Positions 46,800-59,016 of a stretch of 64,000 nucleotides of DNA are shown here, piece after piece. The stretch's first letter is position 1, and each line of letters opens with the position of its first letter. The position numbers were made by a program, and so were the translations under genes. Source of the stretch: Allacma fusca. Lineage: Eukaryota > Arthropoda > Collembola > Symphypleona > Sminthuridae. The notes under the pieces are model-generated. The model did not search any database, was not told the origin of the DNA, and saw only the letters and a list, made by a program, of their open reading frames with translations. The stretch covers positions 28,954,001 to 29,018,000 of the forward strand of contig OX359246.1 of the NCBI GenBank assembly GCA_947179485.1, in the 5' to 3' direction.

Positions 46800-47577
46800 A
46801 TGGACGTTCTACTCAATAGGCGAAGTCTTCTGAAAGAAAAGCGGTCCAGAACTATAAACTAAAAGTGAACTTCATCCTATGCAACCATTAGACAGCATTG
46901 ACATCGAAACATTACAGTATATACAAGGAACTCTGGTCCGACATTAATAATCTTTCCGAAGAAATTGCGTTAGCCTGTCCAGATGAGAAAAGACAACTCC
47001 ACGATGAAGCTTTCAATGAAATCATCCATGTGGTCCATGCATACATAGAATAAAAAGAATAGATAAATAATGCTTAGAATATCAAAGTCGTTAAATGTAA
47101 GAGAAGGCGATGCAGATCTGAATTCCAGGCAAGATTTGAGAGTCACCTCAACAACCGTTCGATCGGAAAGTTGCCCGAACTGGATGTATCAAAATTCTCT
47201 GGAAATTTGTTGGAATGGCCGGAATTCGATGACATGTTCAAGTAAGGCGTGCACAACCAACCGTTGAGTGGTTCACAGAAACTAATATTTGAAGAGTGCT
47301 CTTCTTAGAGAAGCAGCGCAGCTCATCGGGGCTTAACCGATGACCGATGCGAATTATGAAGAAGCGTGGAACGTTCTGTCAAAACATTACCAAAATACAC
47401 GGGAAATTGCCCGAGGTCATAGAAACTTTCAACAAGAAGGGATACCTGAAGGAAAACTATTCACCAGAACTTCGCTTTCGGGTGGACACAACCACTTCTT
47501 GCATCCTGAGCTTGATATTTTATGATCTTAGCTTCGAAAAAGACACCCAGATATTAATGCAAACCCAAAAAAATTAA
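46800..47577 (+). pseudogene. BEL/Pao gag remnant (DUF1759-like)
   Basis: It starts MDVLLNRRSLLKEKRSRTIN at 46800 and then breaks by stops and frame changes. In successive frames it shows DEKRQLHDEAF, a degraded FSGNLLEWPEF core near 47190-47220, and MTDANYEEAWNVLSKHYQNTREIA at 47340-47410. The last is the conserved block of BEL/Pao gag that precedes the knuckles. At least four frame breaks are visible; it is non-functional. Confidence 0.75.
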
Positions 47578-48324
47578 GAAACTCCGTGATTTTTGTGAAA
47601 ACTAAATTTATACTCGATTCCCGTAGCTTCACTCTGAATCCAAGGGAAACAATTTAAACTTGTCTATAGTAAATAGCCTTTGTAATAATCTAGCGAGGGA
47701 TTATTTTTCAACAAAGGTTCATCTGAAAATATATTTTCCGATTGCAGTTTTTTCTCAATATCCTGCATATTATTGGAAACTCTTACAGGACATTGTGTGA
47801 CTAATTTTGTGCAGCTCTAAAAGCCACATGTCTCAAGAAAATCCTTGAACCCCGTAGTAAGAAAGCTGTCAAGTTTATAATCCCATAATCAGAGCTATTA
47901 TAGATGAGTCGGGCATTCATAATTGTATCTTTATACTTGCATAAGTTATTTCACATGCATTACAAATTGAATTCCCAAATGATACAAAATCCTCAAATAC
48001 GTAATTGCATTCTAATCTCCCCTTCCTAAACAATCTTAGTAGCAAGTATACTTGACTTGAAAAATAAATTCCCATGCTTGACATTTAGCTTCCATCAACT
48101 TAAAAGAATAATCTTTGGCTATCAATTTGGAATCCTTGACATGCCTTTGATTAAAATTTTATTTAGCGAGGCCCGTGGCTAGATGATTAAAGTGCGCAGT
48201 TCACACACTCTTGTAAGAGGGTGCATGGTTGTTATTCTGCAACTCAATTTGCCAATTTTCTGAGAGATACAGAAGCATTGTTAAGTCTAAGAATTGTTAC
48301 CATTGTTTTCTAACCTAAAGAAAT

Positions 48325-51300
48325 ATGGTTGAAAAACGAATTTGTTGTTGTGGGTCCAGAATTTGGACTAAAGTAATTGCATGGCTTGAAATCGTAAGTA
48401 TCATTTCCTTTGTTTTAACCCTAGATTACCCAAGCTATGGTCAGGCCGGCCACGAGTGGAAAATTTTGAGGAAATTTTAATTTTTGTTAGAGCAAATTTA
48501 AACGGGTCAAGTCAGTAATTTTTGTAATCGTTCTTTGACATGTTAGTGACCTACAGTAAAAATTTAATTTAAATTGGTCCAGAGGTTCAGCGGGAAAAAA
48601 TTCTAAAAGATTCCAAAATTAGAATTTGGCGGCCATTTTCCATAGTAAACATACGACGCAGTATACTTTATGGGGAGCATTCATATATTCTGGCCTAACC
48701 CCCATGCGTTATTAGGCTTGTAAAATAAGCAATGCAGGTGGATCATGGGGGACTACTAAAGTCGCAAGTTCACAAAAGACTCAACAGGAAGTCAAGATCA
48801 GTACAGGGTCATCACTGTGACCCTTGACCTGTGACCAGTTGTGCGTGAATTCAGCAAATTATTTTCTTGGATTTGGGATGCCTCGTCAGTTCTTGAAAAC
48901 AATGGGAAAATTTTGCTTGCGTACCCCCCTCTGGGGTACGTATCTCGTTTGCTATTAGTGATTGCCGTAACTCCAACCTCAATAATCCGAATGTAATACA
49001 AATTTAAGCTTAAGTTTTGACGCTAATTTAATTTTTCTAGTAAACATTCTAGTAATTTGACGTCTTGAAAGTTACCATAGGCCAGTAATACTTTAGAACA
49101 ACCTATAGTACTTATGATCCGAAACCAAATTCATAATAGAATGCCACAATAATTATTATGCGAGCAGAAATTATAATTTAAGAAGGCTATACACATTTTA
49201 CCAACGTGAGAACCAGGGGGTCGAATTATTGTAAATCTCCCTAGAAGATCATTTCTGAATTTCCCCGCTGGATTTTATGTCCATGTGGGAAGGTCCTCAA
49301 CGATTTCAAAAATCATTGTGAAAAAAAGCTCAAGGATTTTAAAAATCCCTGTTGGTACAAATAATTTCCCTACAAGACTTCAAAATCCCTGTCAAAACAA
49401 GGTCAACGAATTTAAAAATCAATGTTCGCAAAAAATAATCCCTTCCTTTTGAGATTTTCCCTACCAAAAATATTTTTCCCTGTGAAGATTCTTCCCGACT
49501 TCCCACAAAAATCTTTGACCCCTGGTGAGAACGATAATAATAAAATTGGGCGTTAGTTGTTATTTGAAATATAAAATACTTAATAAAATACTCTAAAAAT
49601 ATATATCTCGGATGTATCTGTACCACAAGCTTGATCATTCAAAGCATTATATTCAAGTTAATTAACACGTGATAAGAGCTTAGAGTTTTGCACTTCTGTA
49701 GATCAAAGTTGATTAGCATTACCCTAGATACAGAATAATGTTTAACGAAAAACCTTATAACTCGTGGATAATTTATTTACGGATTTTATATTCGGATCGC
49801 TACTTTCACCATCTTTATAATCCTCACATTACAGTTGCCAGAGCTATGTATTTTAAATTTTTGGTACGGGTTAGGCAAACAAGATAAATATATACAAAAT
49901 ACTATAACATTCGTAGATTTTTAAAATACGAAATTCAAAATATAGTTGGCATGTTGCAAAATACCTTAATTCATTTACCACAAACAAAATACGAAATATG
50001 TTTCACATACAATCTTTCATGTGACTGACTGAAATGACTGACTGAAATGACTGACTGAAATGACTGGCTGAAATGACTGACTGAAATGACTGACTGAAAT
50101 GACTGGCTGAAATGACTGACTGAATTGACCTACACTGACTTGAACTATGTAGGAGCTAGCTCGACAACAGGCGTGACACAACAATGACGACTTGAACTAC
50201 CCTTGACTTACTTTTAAAATAATACGCGATTTTCTTTGCCAACTTACTCGGTCTAGTGATAATAATAATAATGAAACCGTCACTCTGAACGCATAATTAG
50301 GATCATGCTAATTATATGCAAATATGTGAAAAATGAAAGAACCATTCAAAATTTTATGTGTCAAATATTCATTATTCAGTTGCATTTTTAATTCGCCAAG
50401 TAAGGCTTTGAGGTTTCTTCGAACATTTTGAGAATTGAACCTATTTGGAATTAATTTGTGAAACTCTTTTAAAAAAACTAACAATGGAATGTTCATAAAA
50501 AATCAGTGTCAAATTTCTGTGCTAAAGTCTTTTTTCTCTAAAAAATCTGACCTGAGGAATTTAAAATGCTGCTGAATGGTGAATTTTGAACAAAATCGGT
50601 CAACCAGCTTTCGAGCTGTTTTGTGCGAACACTGCAACCAGCACCAACGTGTATCTCTGGTTAATACAAATCAGTCATTACCACATATCCCACCCAAACC
50701 GAAAATCCCCGACCATTCACATGCAAAAAAAGGCACTCATTTCAAACCATGACCCCAGGTCACTCACATTGACCTACAATTTATTATTGGTACTATTATG
50801 TAAATAATCATAGCTTATTGCAATATACCAGCTTAGGTTCATTGTTGTTAACTCTGAAAACAAAAAGGGCATAATATGTATATGGCCCCTATGTTAAAGG
50901 TCTTGGCCAGGCTGACCATAGCTTGGGCCCTGGCGTAAGTTCAATAGCTTAGGTAATCTAGGGTTAAGAACGCTCAAGTAGTTACCTTACATAATAAATC
51001 TTTAATTGCGCAGAGACATATCAGAAACTAAGGATAGAAATTGATAACTTTTTTATAAAATAAAAAATTGGTAATTCTATTCATCAAAAATGTGTGATGG
51101 GAAATTGCTAAAATGTGGTATATAAATGACGAACTTTGTTGTAATTTGTTTTAGATTGGATCTGCATTGGCACTTATTGTTTACGTATTGGCTATGGTGC
51201 ACATTGTAGCGCTACTTACTAAATTTGACAATCCAGATATCAAGAAAAGGTTGTCGCCGGAGAAAATTCATGCTATGAAAACTGAACGTGAGTCAATGAA

Positions 51301-52020
51301 TGTTCAACTATATACATAGCAATTCATAAATTTTATTGGGTCTTCTATATCTCATTGACGGTCAAATTATTGATACCTACAATTGTTGAAAAAATGTACT
51401 TCTTATTTTGCCAGCCTTACAGTATGTGTAAAATCCCAGTAGGTACAATTTCTTGAAAAATAATTACCAGTAAAATCAGTAAAAACTATTCGACTCGTTT
51501 CAGGGTTTCGTATAGAATTTCTCCTTTTATTTTTATAGTAATTCCTGTTGTTGTGGTTACGGCCTTAAAGCTCTTCCTTAATAGTTTGTCTTTTGTGATG
51601 GGGATCGTGCTGCTTGTCGGAGCCCTTAGAGTAAGTTAGGCTACAGATTTGCTTATTAACTGTACATTTAAAGCATCTTGTTTTAAAGGCGTGCATTTTC
51701 AGGAATCTGTGAGATTGCCGTCAATAGAAATGAATAATTATATGAAACATTTTCTTCCACAGAAAAATACTCATTTCATTTGTGCCTGGATGGTTTACTC
51801 CATTATTGCCGCAATATTTTCAACGGTGATGGCTCTCTTTGCAACTTCTAAAACTGCAGGCGATCAGTTTGTAGCCTATCTCGTAGGCATAGCACTTGCA
51901 ATAGCCATCCAAGGGTTTTGTGTGTGGGTTGTGGGAATTCACAAGAATGAAATTGACGCGCAAAGAGAATCTTTGGAGTCGGCGGAGGTTCAATATGATG
52001 TTCGGAAAGCTTCCATTTAA
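48325..52020 (+). CDS. Copy D: four-pass membrane protein with a transposon in intron 1
   Basis: Exons 48325-48393, 51155-51291, 51504-51630 and 51763-52020 give 196 residues, the same exon lengths as copy B; the alternative exon 2/3 splice pair is 51287 and 51539. All exons are open, with GT-AG borders. The protein begins MVEKRICCCGSRIW and ends VRKASI. Intron 1 is 2761 nt; removing the 2545-bp piggyBac-like insert and one TTAA leaves 212 nt, exactly the length in copy B. The gene may therefore still be expressed, if the long intron is spliced. Poly(A) signal at 52173-52178. Function unknown. Confidence 0.78.
48419..50963. mobile_element. piggyBac-like non-autonomous element in intron 1 of copy D (2545 bp)
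   Basis: Flanked by TTAA on both sides (48415-48418, 50964-50967), with ends CCCTAGATTACC and GGTAATCTAGGG, a 12-bp inverted repeat. A second pair further in (AAGCTATGGTCAGGCC and GGCCAGGCTGACCATAGCTT) strengthens it. TTAA targets and CCC ends are the piggyBac hallmark. I find no transposase: the internal ORFs are short. A tandem repeat lies at 50028-50125. Confidence 0.92.
50028..50125. repeat. Tandem repeat of TGACTGAC/GGCTGAAA, 14-bp unit
   Basis: About seven head-to-tail copies of TGACTGACTGAAA, some with TGGCTGAAA, inside the piggyBac-like element. Confidence 0.95.
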
Positions 52021-52602
52021 TTTACAACCTTATTTTTGAAACTGCAGGTTTACACTTACTGAGTTTACAATTTCAATTAGAGGTTTTAGAATGACCAGTC
52101 ATACATATTATTACAATTTACATTGCAATCAGCGTTTTATGGCCTGTTCGTATTTTGAACTTTTTGGGATTGAATAAAATGTCTTCAACCTTGGATAGTT
52201 ATTGTCACTGTGTCAAACTTCCTAAGGAACTACATTGTCCGTTTTAGGAGTGATTATGTATTTCCGGTGGAAAATACACATAATTACGTATTTGACTTCC
52301 GCTCTGTTTTGAAATAGCTTCATAAAAAACCAGAAAAATAAATTGCTGACAATTTTTGATAAGATTTTAGCAGTCCTTTGTGCTGGGGTAAGTATTTGTC
52401 ATTCCAGGAGGAAAAGGTCCGGAGAAGTTCTTCACTCTTAGTCGCCACAGTTGTTGCTGGAGGAAACTCCAGAAGATACGGTCAATAAGAAATGTGAATC
52501 TTCTGATGCTCCAGTGTGGCTGGATGGCAGTTTGAGGGCGCTGGGTGCAGCATTGATCAACATAGACAAGATATCTCTGGAGCATTTTACGATGTTAGCA
52601 TG
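52021..52602 (+). repeat. 3' flank of copy D
   Basis: Poly(A) region followed by DNA homologous to 33060-33400. No gene; the short ORFs here are chance. Confidence 0.5.
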
Positions 52603-52610
52603 CGTGTATG

Positions 52611-54326
52611 TAGTGCTGTAATATTGTTCGCGTTTTGTTTGTTCTTTTGTTCAGTTCTTGTTTTTGGAACAAAACAAAACAAACAAAATCAGTTTTCGAA
52701 AAAACAAAACTAGAACAAAACAAAACCGCGATAAGATAAAACAAAACTATAACAAACAAACCACCACAACAGTTGGTAATAATCTTTTCAAACTTTTAGT
52801 TTGAAAAAGTGCCCAAAAGTAACATGACCTCAAATTGACCTGAGTGAGTCATAAATAGCAACATGACCTCAAATTGACCTGAGTGAGTCATAAATAGCAA
52901 CATGACCTCAAATTGACCTGAGTGAGTCATAAATAGCAACATGACCGCAAATTGACCTGAGTGTCACAAATAGCAACATGACCTCAAATTGACCTGAGTG
53001 AGTCATAAAAAGTTTCATGGCCTCAAATTAACCTCAGTGAGTTACAACAAGTTCCATGACCTCAAATTGACATTAGTGGGTCACAAGAAATTCCATGACC
53101 TCAAATTAACCTAAGTGAGCTACAACAAGTTCCATGACCTCAAATTGACCTTAGTGGGTCACAAGAAATTCCATAACCTTAATTTGACCTCAGTGGGCTA
53201 CAAGAAATTTCATGACCTCAATTTGACCTCAGTGGGCTAAAAGAAATTCAATGACCTCAATTTGACCTCAGTGGGCTACAAGAAATTCCATGACTTCAGT
53301 GGGCTACAAGGAGTTTCATTATCTCATTTTTCGATGGGTCACAAGAATTCCCATGACGTTAATTTGACCTTTGCGGGTTATTAGTAGACCCATGACCTTA
53401 CATACACTATAATGAATCTCAAATAACATCATAATGACCATTAGGAGCTATTGAAGTGCACGGTTTTAGTTACATCTATACACATCATTTATGGTGTGAA
53501 CCGCTGGGCTTAAGTAAGGTCAACAAAATCTTTACACTATTTACAGATTTAAGGCCAATCTAAAGTTATTGAACAACGTGAAACTTACAATTAGAATGCC
53601 TACTTGAGGTCAATGGAGTAATTAATTGTTACCTGCTATGACCATAACCTGTACTGATATTAAATGCTTGAGTACATCGGATATTGTAAACGAGAGCAAT
53701 TTCTGTTGGACACCAGTACTTAGTTGGACAAATGTCACCTCCACTGCTGAAATTCGATTTTGTTTTGTTGTTTTTAATAAAATGCAGAAGGATGACTTGG
53801 ATGCTAAATTATAAACTTGATTTGATCCTAAAATGTTGAAACTAGTCTGACTGTGAGTTGACAGGAAGACACCGAAATAAACGAGGCCTAAGAAATCAAA
53901 AAAAAACAATACAGGTAATTAATTCATTCAAGGCATCGGGCGAACCCAAACGATGCGTATCGGTAGCACTAGGTAAACCCCACCACAATCGTTTGTTGGT
54001 ATATTATATCTATATACGCGGTCATTTCAGCTCTTGTGGTTGTATGGAATTACATTACGCCTTACGCTCCTAGAAACTATCAACAAAAGGTTTAATGAGT
54101 GTATTAAATAAGAGTTGTAAAGCATATCCGTCAGTCAATTTCACAAATTTCTAACATCTTCTACATCGGTAGAACAAAACAATATGGATTGTTTTTTGAA
54201 CAATACGGATTGTTCAAAAAACAAAACTAAACTAAACTCGGTGAACAAAACAAAACTCAAATTGTTCTACTTTTGTTCATTTCCGAAGAGAACAAAACAA
54301 AACAAAACGAACAAATGACAGCACTA
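52611..54326. mobile_element. hAT-like non-autonomous element 5 (1716 bp)
   Basis: Ends TAGTGCTGTAAT and ATGACAGCACTA (one mismatch in 12), flanked by the 8-bp duplication CGTGTATG (52603-52610 and 54327-54334). The uninterrupted site is near 33403-33412. Both ends carry AACAAAAC/GTTTTGTT arrays, and the middle has a 40-bp tandem repeat. No transposase. Confidence 0.9.
52815..53330. repeat. Tandem repeat, about 40-bp unit, in hAT-like element 5
   Basis: A dozen copies of ATGACCTCAAATTGACCT...GAGTCATAAATAGCA. The first four are nearly identical and the later ones increasingly diverged (AAGAAATTCCATGACC variants). Confidence 0.93.
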
Positions 54327-54334
54327 CGTGTATG

Positions 54335-55382
54335 TGCGGTAGCTTCATAAGCTGATGAGCGTTTATGTTTACACTCGATGTTGTTACCATGTTATACATG
54401 CAGGTATCGTATGTTGATGCATAAGAGCATCCAAATCACGGTAATCTGGAGCGGTATCATATACTATGGTACATTTACTTCAGCCTTAGCCCCCGATGGC
54501 AGTTATAAACCTTTGATTAACTCTAAGAATATCAGCTTGATTGTATTTACCGTTCTCAAAAATATCTTCTGGAGTTTGCTCCAGTAACAACTCTGAGTTT
54601 ATTATGGGTTATCCAAATTCACAAAAATAATTGAAGCTTCGTCGGGGCTTCTGTTGCTTAAAAACTTGAAAGGCCCAAATTATTAGTGGTAAGTATTGCT
54701 TAAAAATTCTATCAGTTCTAACGAAGAATTTTATGTAATTATATGAATTCTACTAAAATTTTGCAAAGCGGTTTCAATGTATTAGGGCTTACAGTCCAGA
54801 TCAATCTCTAAGCAGCTCGTTAAGTAAAGGGTCTTGAAACTCTTACTAACGTCATTCTACTAGTATTTTTAGTAGAAGGCTTTAGTAATAAAAGATATGG
54901 GGTAGTTACAGATCTAAGCAAGTAAATACATAAGGTATACAGATTTTATTTACAATGGATATTGTCATTTAAAATCCACACATAGAGACAACAATGATTA
55001 AGCCGTAACTCAGTAGTATGTATAACAAAGCTATGATTTGCCAATTCAAGGGAGCTTTGTTTCTTTTTCTCTTTATAATATTTGCATGCCGCTACATGGC
55101 GTTCTGCCTACATTTTCCGTCTTTTCTTGACCTATTCTGGCCTCTTAGTAGCGTCGTAAAAACACCCCGATGTTAATGCAAACCCAACCAAAATTACGAA
55201 GCTCTGAAATTTTTGCAAAAACTAAATTTACACTCGATTCCCGTAGCTCGACTCTGATTCCAAGGTAAACAACGTAAACTTGCCTATAGTAAATGACCTT
55301 TGTAGTATTCTAGCGAGGGATCATGTTTTCAACAAAGTTCATTTGAAAATATATTCGCCGGTACATTACTGGATTATCTCAA
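54335..55382 (+). repeat. Array flank upstream of copy E
   Basis: Homologous to 33430-33780 and, from about 55150, to 47540-47740 (the end of the BEL relic). It includes the uninterrupted target of the 33814-34869 element at about 54845-54858. No gene. Confidence 0.55.
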
Positions 55383-55384
55383 TA

Positions 55385-56260
55385 CAGTGAATTTCCCATA
55401 TAGTGGTTTCCTCTTAGATGGCATTCCCTCTTTAATGGCATCAAAAAACCCTCCCTAGAGGTTTGCAATGTTAAAGGTGTACAGTATAGTGGCACCCGCT
55501 ATAATGGTATTCCCTCTATAATGGCACTATTATGTGTTACGGTGGCTCAGACAATGCAAAATTATAATGGCAGTTGGCATAAAATTAGCTAGATAATGGC
55601 TACAAAAGTACAACATGATGTTATAAAACGTGCGGGCGGTTAATAATGCTTATGTCGGTTGGTTCAATTTTAATTTCAAATGTTAATACAGTTTGATTAT
55701 TATTGTGGTTTACTGACGCCCTGGTATGATTAGCTGGATTTACGGCATATGATCCGTGACTTAAGTTAAAACGAACAGTTATAACACAAATCATTGCCAT
55801 TTTTGCCTTGGCTCACTTCTAATAAGTTTCAATTCGTGCTGGTTTTTTTTAAATAAATTGAATTATTATATTGAAGATTTAAAATGACATTAAACAGACA
55901 GTCAAAAAAACCCTCATTGTGAAAAAGAGTACTCAGTGGAAGTAATTCCCATTGTCATAATTCCAGGATTTTGGTTTCTGGAATGGTGACATTGCAGTCG
56001 AAAAGTTTGTTACGACAAATTTTATTAATAGTATGAGGAAACCTAAAGTTACTGAACATCTTAAACTCAATGAAGCTTAGCATAACTCATAATTTTGAGT
56101 ATTCTGTAAAAATAAATAAATTTATAAATGCATTTAGTTACAGTTATTGTCTAAAAACATTAATAGTATATAGTTAACCATTAGTAACATATAGTGGCAT
56201 CCCTATATAGTGGCAGGAATTTGTCACTCCCTTGGAAACCACTATATAGGAAATTCACTG
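55385..56260. mobile_element. Pogo/Tigger-like non-autonomous element (876 bp)
   Basis: 27-bp inverted ends with one mismatch, starting CAGTGAATTTCC, flanked by TA (55383-55384, 56261-56262). The homologous site at 47755-47762 (CTCAATATCCTGCAT) shows a single TA. The interior has TATAATGGCA repeats. Degenerate ends of related copies occur near 19800, 32512, 38482 and 45343. Confidence 0.88.
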
Positions 56261-56517
56261 TAGCCTGCATATTATTGGAAACTCTCATAAGGACATTCTG
56301 TAACTACTTTTGTGTAGCTCTCAAAAGCACATGTCTCAAAAGAAAATCCTTGATTCCCATAAAAAGAATGCTGTGAAGTTTATGATCTCATAAGGGAGCG
56401 TTCACAAATGACGTCACCCAAAATACTGGTTTTTAGGCACCCAGTCACACACTTGTCATCAATCATCATCATTTGATGAAACGACGCACCCACCCCATGT
56501 AATGACGTCATCATCAC

Positions 56518-56688
56518 CAGGGTTGCACAATTGGAAATGCCCTGGGTTTTATGCCGAATTTGTGGGACTTATCGAAAAAACCAGTGCAGAAATGCCCAAA
56601 ATGTCTGCACTAGGCTGAATATGTCCAAAATTATCAAAATGCCAAAAATGCACAAACTTCCATGGCATTTTCAATTGTGCAACCCATG
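56518..56688. mobile_element. Small inverted-repeat element nested in the Harbinger-like element
   Basis: The left arm CAGGGTTGCACAATTGGAAA pairs with a right arm ending CAATTGTGCAACCC; about 170 bp in all. CAGGG ends suggest hAT, but I see no 8-bp duplication, so the ends or class are uncertain. Confidence 0.5.
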
Positions 56689-56798
56689 ATGGGTGACGAT
56701 GAAGTTTTCGGAATTCATTTAATTCACGCGAGGCTGCATTAGTTAGATTTATTTTCAGCTTCCTTTTATTATACTGGAATTATGGTGGTACTTTTAAA

Positions 56799-58208
56799 CA
56801 GGCACTCCGGAACGTCCAAAAAAGTGGGGGGGACAACATATTAAAATTAGTTTTCGTTACTTTGCTATTGGCCACATACAAACGTATGTATGTACATATG
56901 TATAGGGTTACACATTATTTTTCGTTAGTTAGTTCATACAAGCATGCAAAATATAGAACTGTTAATGTTTTTTCAAATTTTTTTAAAAGAACAAGTTTTC
57001 ATAGAAGACACAAACTAAATCTCATATATTAGAAACATTTTCTTGCACACACTTAATACTATCAAAATTTTACTGATTTCAAATAGAGGTATCAAAGAAT
57101 CATTGAACTGATTGGGGATCTATTTCCGGGAATGGTCCAATCTGTTCTTTCATTTTTGGTCTGACATGGTCCAAGTGTAGAACCATTCCACTAGATCTGT
57201 TCTGTCTGCAGATTTATAAGTTCATGACATTTTCCATCCGTTGGAACAAACCCAATTTTGTGTCGGTGAATGTTTTGAAGTAAATGTTTCCCCAAACGAC
57301 AATATTTCATGTTAATTATTAATATTCTGAAATAAACTCCTTGGGTGACGTTTTAATACTCACTTGTACTCTTTTCAATAATATTTGCGCGCTAAAACCT
57401 ATTGAGTTTATAAATTGCTCCTAGAAAATTTTCCGTTAAGCTCGTAATACAGGAATGGTATTATCTGTCTGGTCCGACATTTTGGAACCGATTTATTGGT
57501 CTGGCATGAAATTGGGACGAAATTCAAAGCAAAAGTTTCAAAACTGTTCAAAATTTTGATCCAGGTCAAGATTTTGGCCTGGCAAGGAGAGGTCAATATG
57601 TTCGGCAAACGTAGTGGAAAATAACATTCCAAATTTAACAAAAGTAAAGAATGTTGAATAGAAAAACATCCTCTAATATGTTGATGGGCAGCGTTGCGTT
57701 GAATACCTAAGTTACTATTTGAATAATCACGCTATCACACAATTTCAACCCTGAAAGTAATTATTGCAATACTCACATAAAGTCGTTTGAATAAGTTTAA
57801 AATCATTATCAAGGATGAATACGGTAGCTTCAAAAAATATAATTCCGGCTGCAGTATGACCCACTACTTTCACTAATCAATTTTGGTAGTTACCTAGATG
57901 AGCCGATCTTCACATGCATGCATATACCGGGATGAAAATAATAAATGATATAAAATATATTTATCATTTAAGTAAACATTTATGTTTAGAAGAGATAGTT
58001 ATTTGCGAGTTTCTTAAATACACCTAACAGCAGTTTGTGGAGGATTTTTTAAAAAAATTAAGCTTCATAGGACTTTTGAAATCAAAAAGTTAAGAAAAGG
58101 CTCATTTGAATCTTAAAAGTGGGGGGGACAGCAGTATAGTCTGTCCTTCCCTGACTTTTTTTGGGAGGGACAATGTCCCTCCTGTCCCCCCTTATTCCGG
58201 AGTGCCTG
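56799..58208. mobile_element. hAT-like non-autonomous element 6, nested in the Harbinger-like element (1410 bp)
   Basis: Ends CAGGCACTCCGGAA and TTCCGGAGTGCCTG (14 bp perfect), flanked by the 8-bp duplication CTTTTAAA (56791-56798 and 58209-58216). GTGGGGGGGACA near both ends is a subterminal inverted motif. No transposase. Confidence 0.9.
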
Positions 58209-58581
58209 CTTTTAAAGGAATAAAGGATTGTACCGAATGTTATATAGAATCTCCCGAATTTTTCGTACTAGGATATCCTAAAAACGGTTTCCTGGATAGT
58301 GTGAAACGGTGTATCGGTACGCTTTAGGCTTGTAGTTTGAATTTCTAATTCTTTTTAAATCGATTATTTTAAATTGCCTATTCACACAAGTTTATGTCAA
58401 GTAAGGTTGATTCAAACGACCAAAACTTTTAACGGTTAAGCAAAACAATCGTTGGTAACATTCGTCGGTTGATGACGTCATCATTTGGCCAAATCCACCC
58501 TACCACTGCGTCATCAACATCATCAACTCCCGTTAGCACCCACCCACAATCTTGATGACGTCATTTGTGAACGCTCCCTAA

Positions 58582-59016
58582 TCAGAGCTATTATAGATAA
58601 GTCGGTCCTTTATAACTTTATCCGTATACTTTCATTAGTAATTTCACATGCATTACCGATTGAATTCTCAAACGATCCGCTATAAATGCATAATTGCATT
58701 TTAATCTCCCCTTCCTACTCATTCTTAGTAGCTATATACTTGACCTGAAATATAAATTCACATGCTTGACATTTAGCTTCCATCAAATTAAAAAAATCCT
58801 TTTGGGTATAAAATGCAAATCCTGGACATGCAATTGCTTTAAATATCATTTAGCGTGGTCCGTGACTGGATAATTAAAGTGCACAGTTCTCACACTCTAT
58901 TAGATTTCTTTGCTTGCAAAGTAATTGTTGTGCAACTCAATTTGTCATTTTTTGAGAGGTACAGAAACCCTGACTAATAATTGTTACTATTGATTTCCAA
59001 AATAATCTAAAAAAAT
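58582..59016 (+). repeat. Upstream unit of copy E
   Basis: It continues the shared upstream unit (ATCAGAGCTATTATAGAT..., the CTTGACATTTAGCTTCCATCAA block) up to the start codon of copy E. No ORF. Confidence 0.6.

Larger units (their letters stand above)
46402..47640 (+). mobile_element. BEL/Pao retrotransposon relic: 5' LTR, primer site, gag
   Basis: The homologous flank at 33290 continues uninterrupted where this block begins. The probable LTR is 46402-46724, ending ...CTACTGCA, with an AATAAA near 46637. The primer site follows, then a decayed gag. Everything downstream (protease, RT, integrase, 3' LTR) is absent. Shorter parts of the same relic occur upstream of copies B (22560-22760) and probably E (55150-55260), so the insertion predates the unit duplications. 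Confidence 0.7.
56394..58578. mobile_element. PIF/Harbinger-like non-autonomous element, host of nested insertions (2185 bp)
   Basis: 24-bp perfect inverted ends beginning GGGAGCGTTCACAAATGACG, flanked by TAA (56391-56393, 58579-58581). The homologous site at 47883-47893 (CATAATCAGAG) has one TAA. A 3-bp TAA target fits PIF/Harbinger (TWA). Removing the nested hAT-like element leaves about 770 bp with no transposase. Confidence 0.85.
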
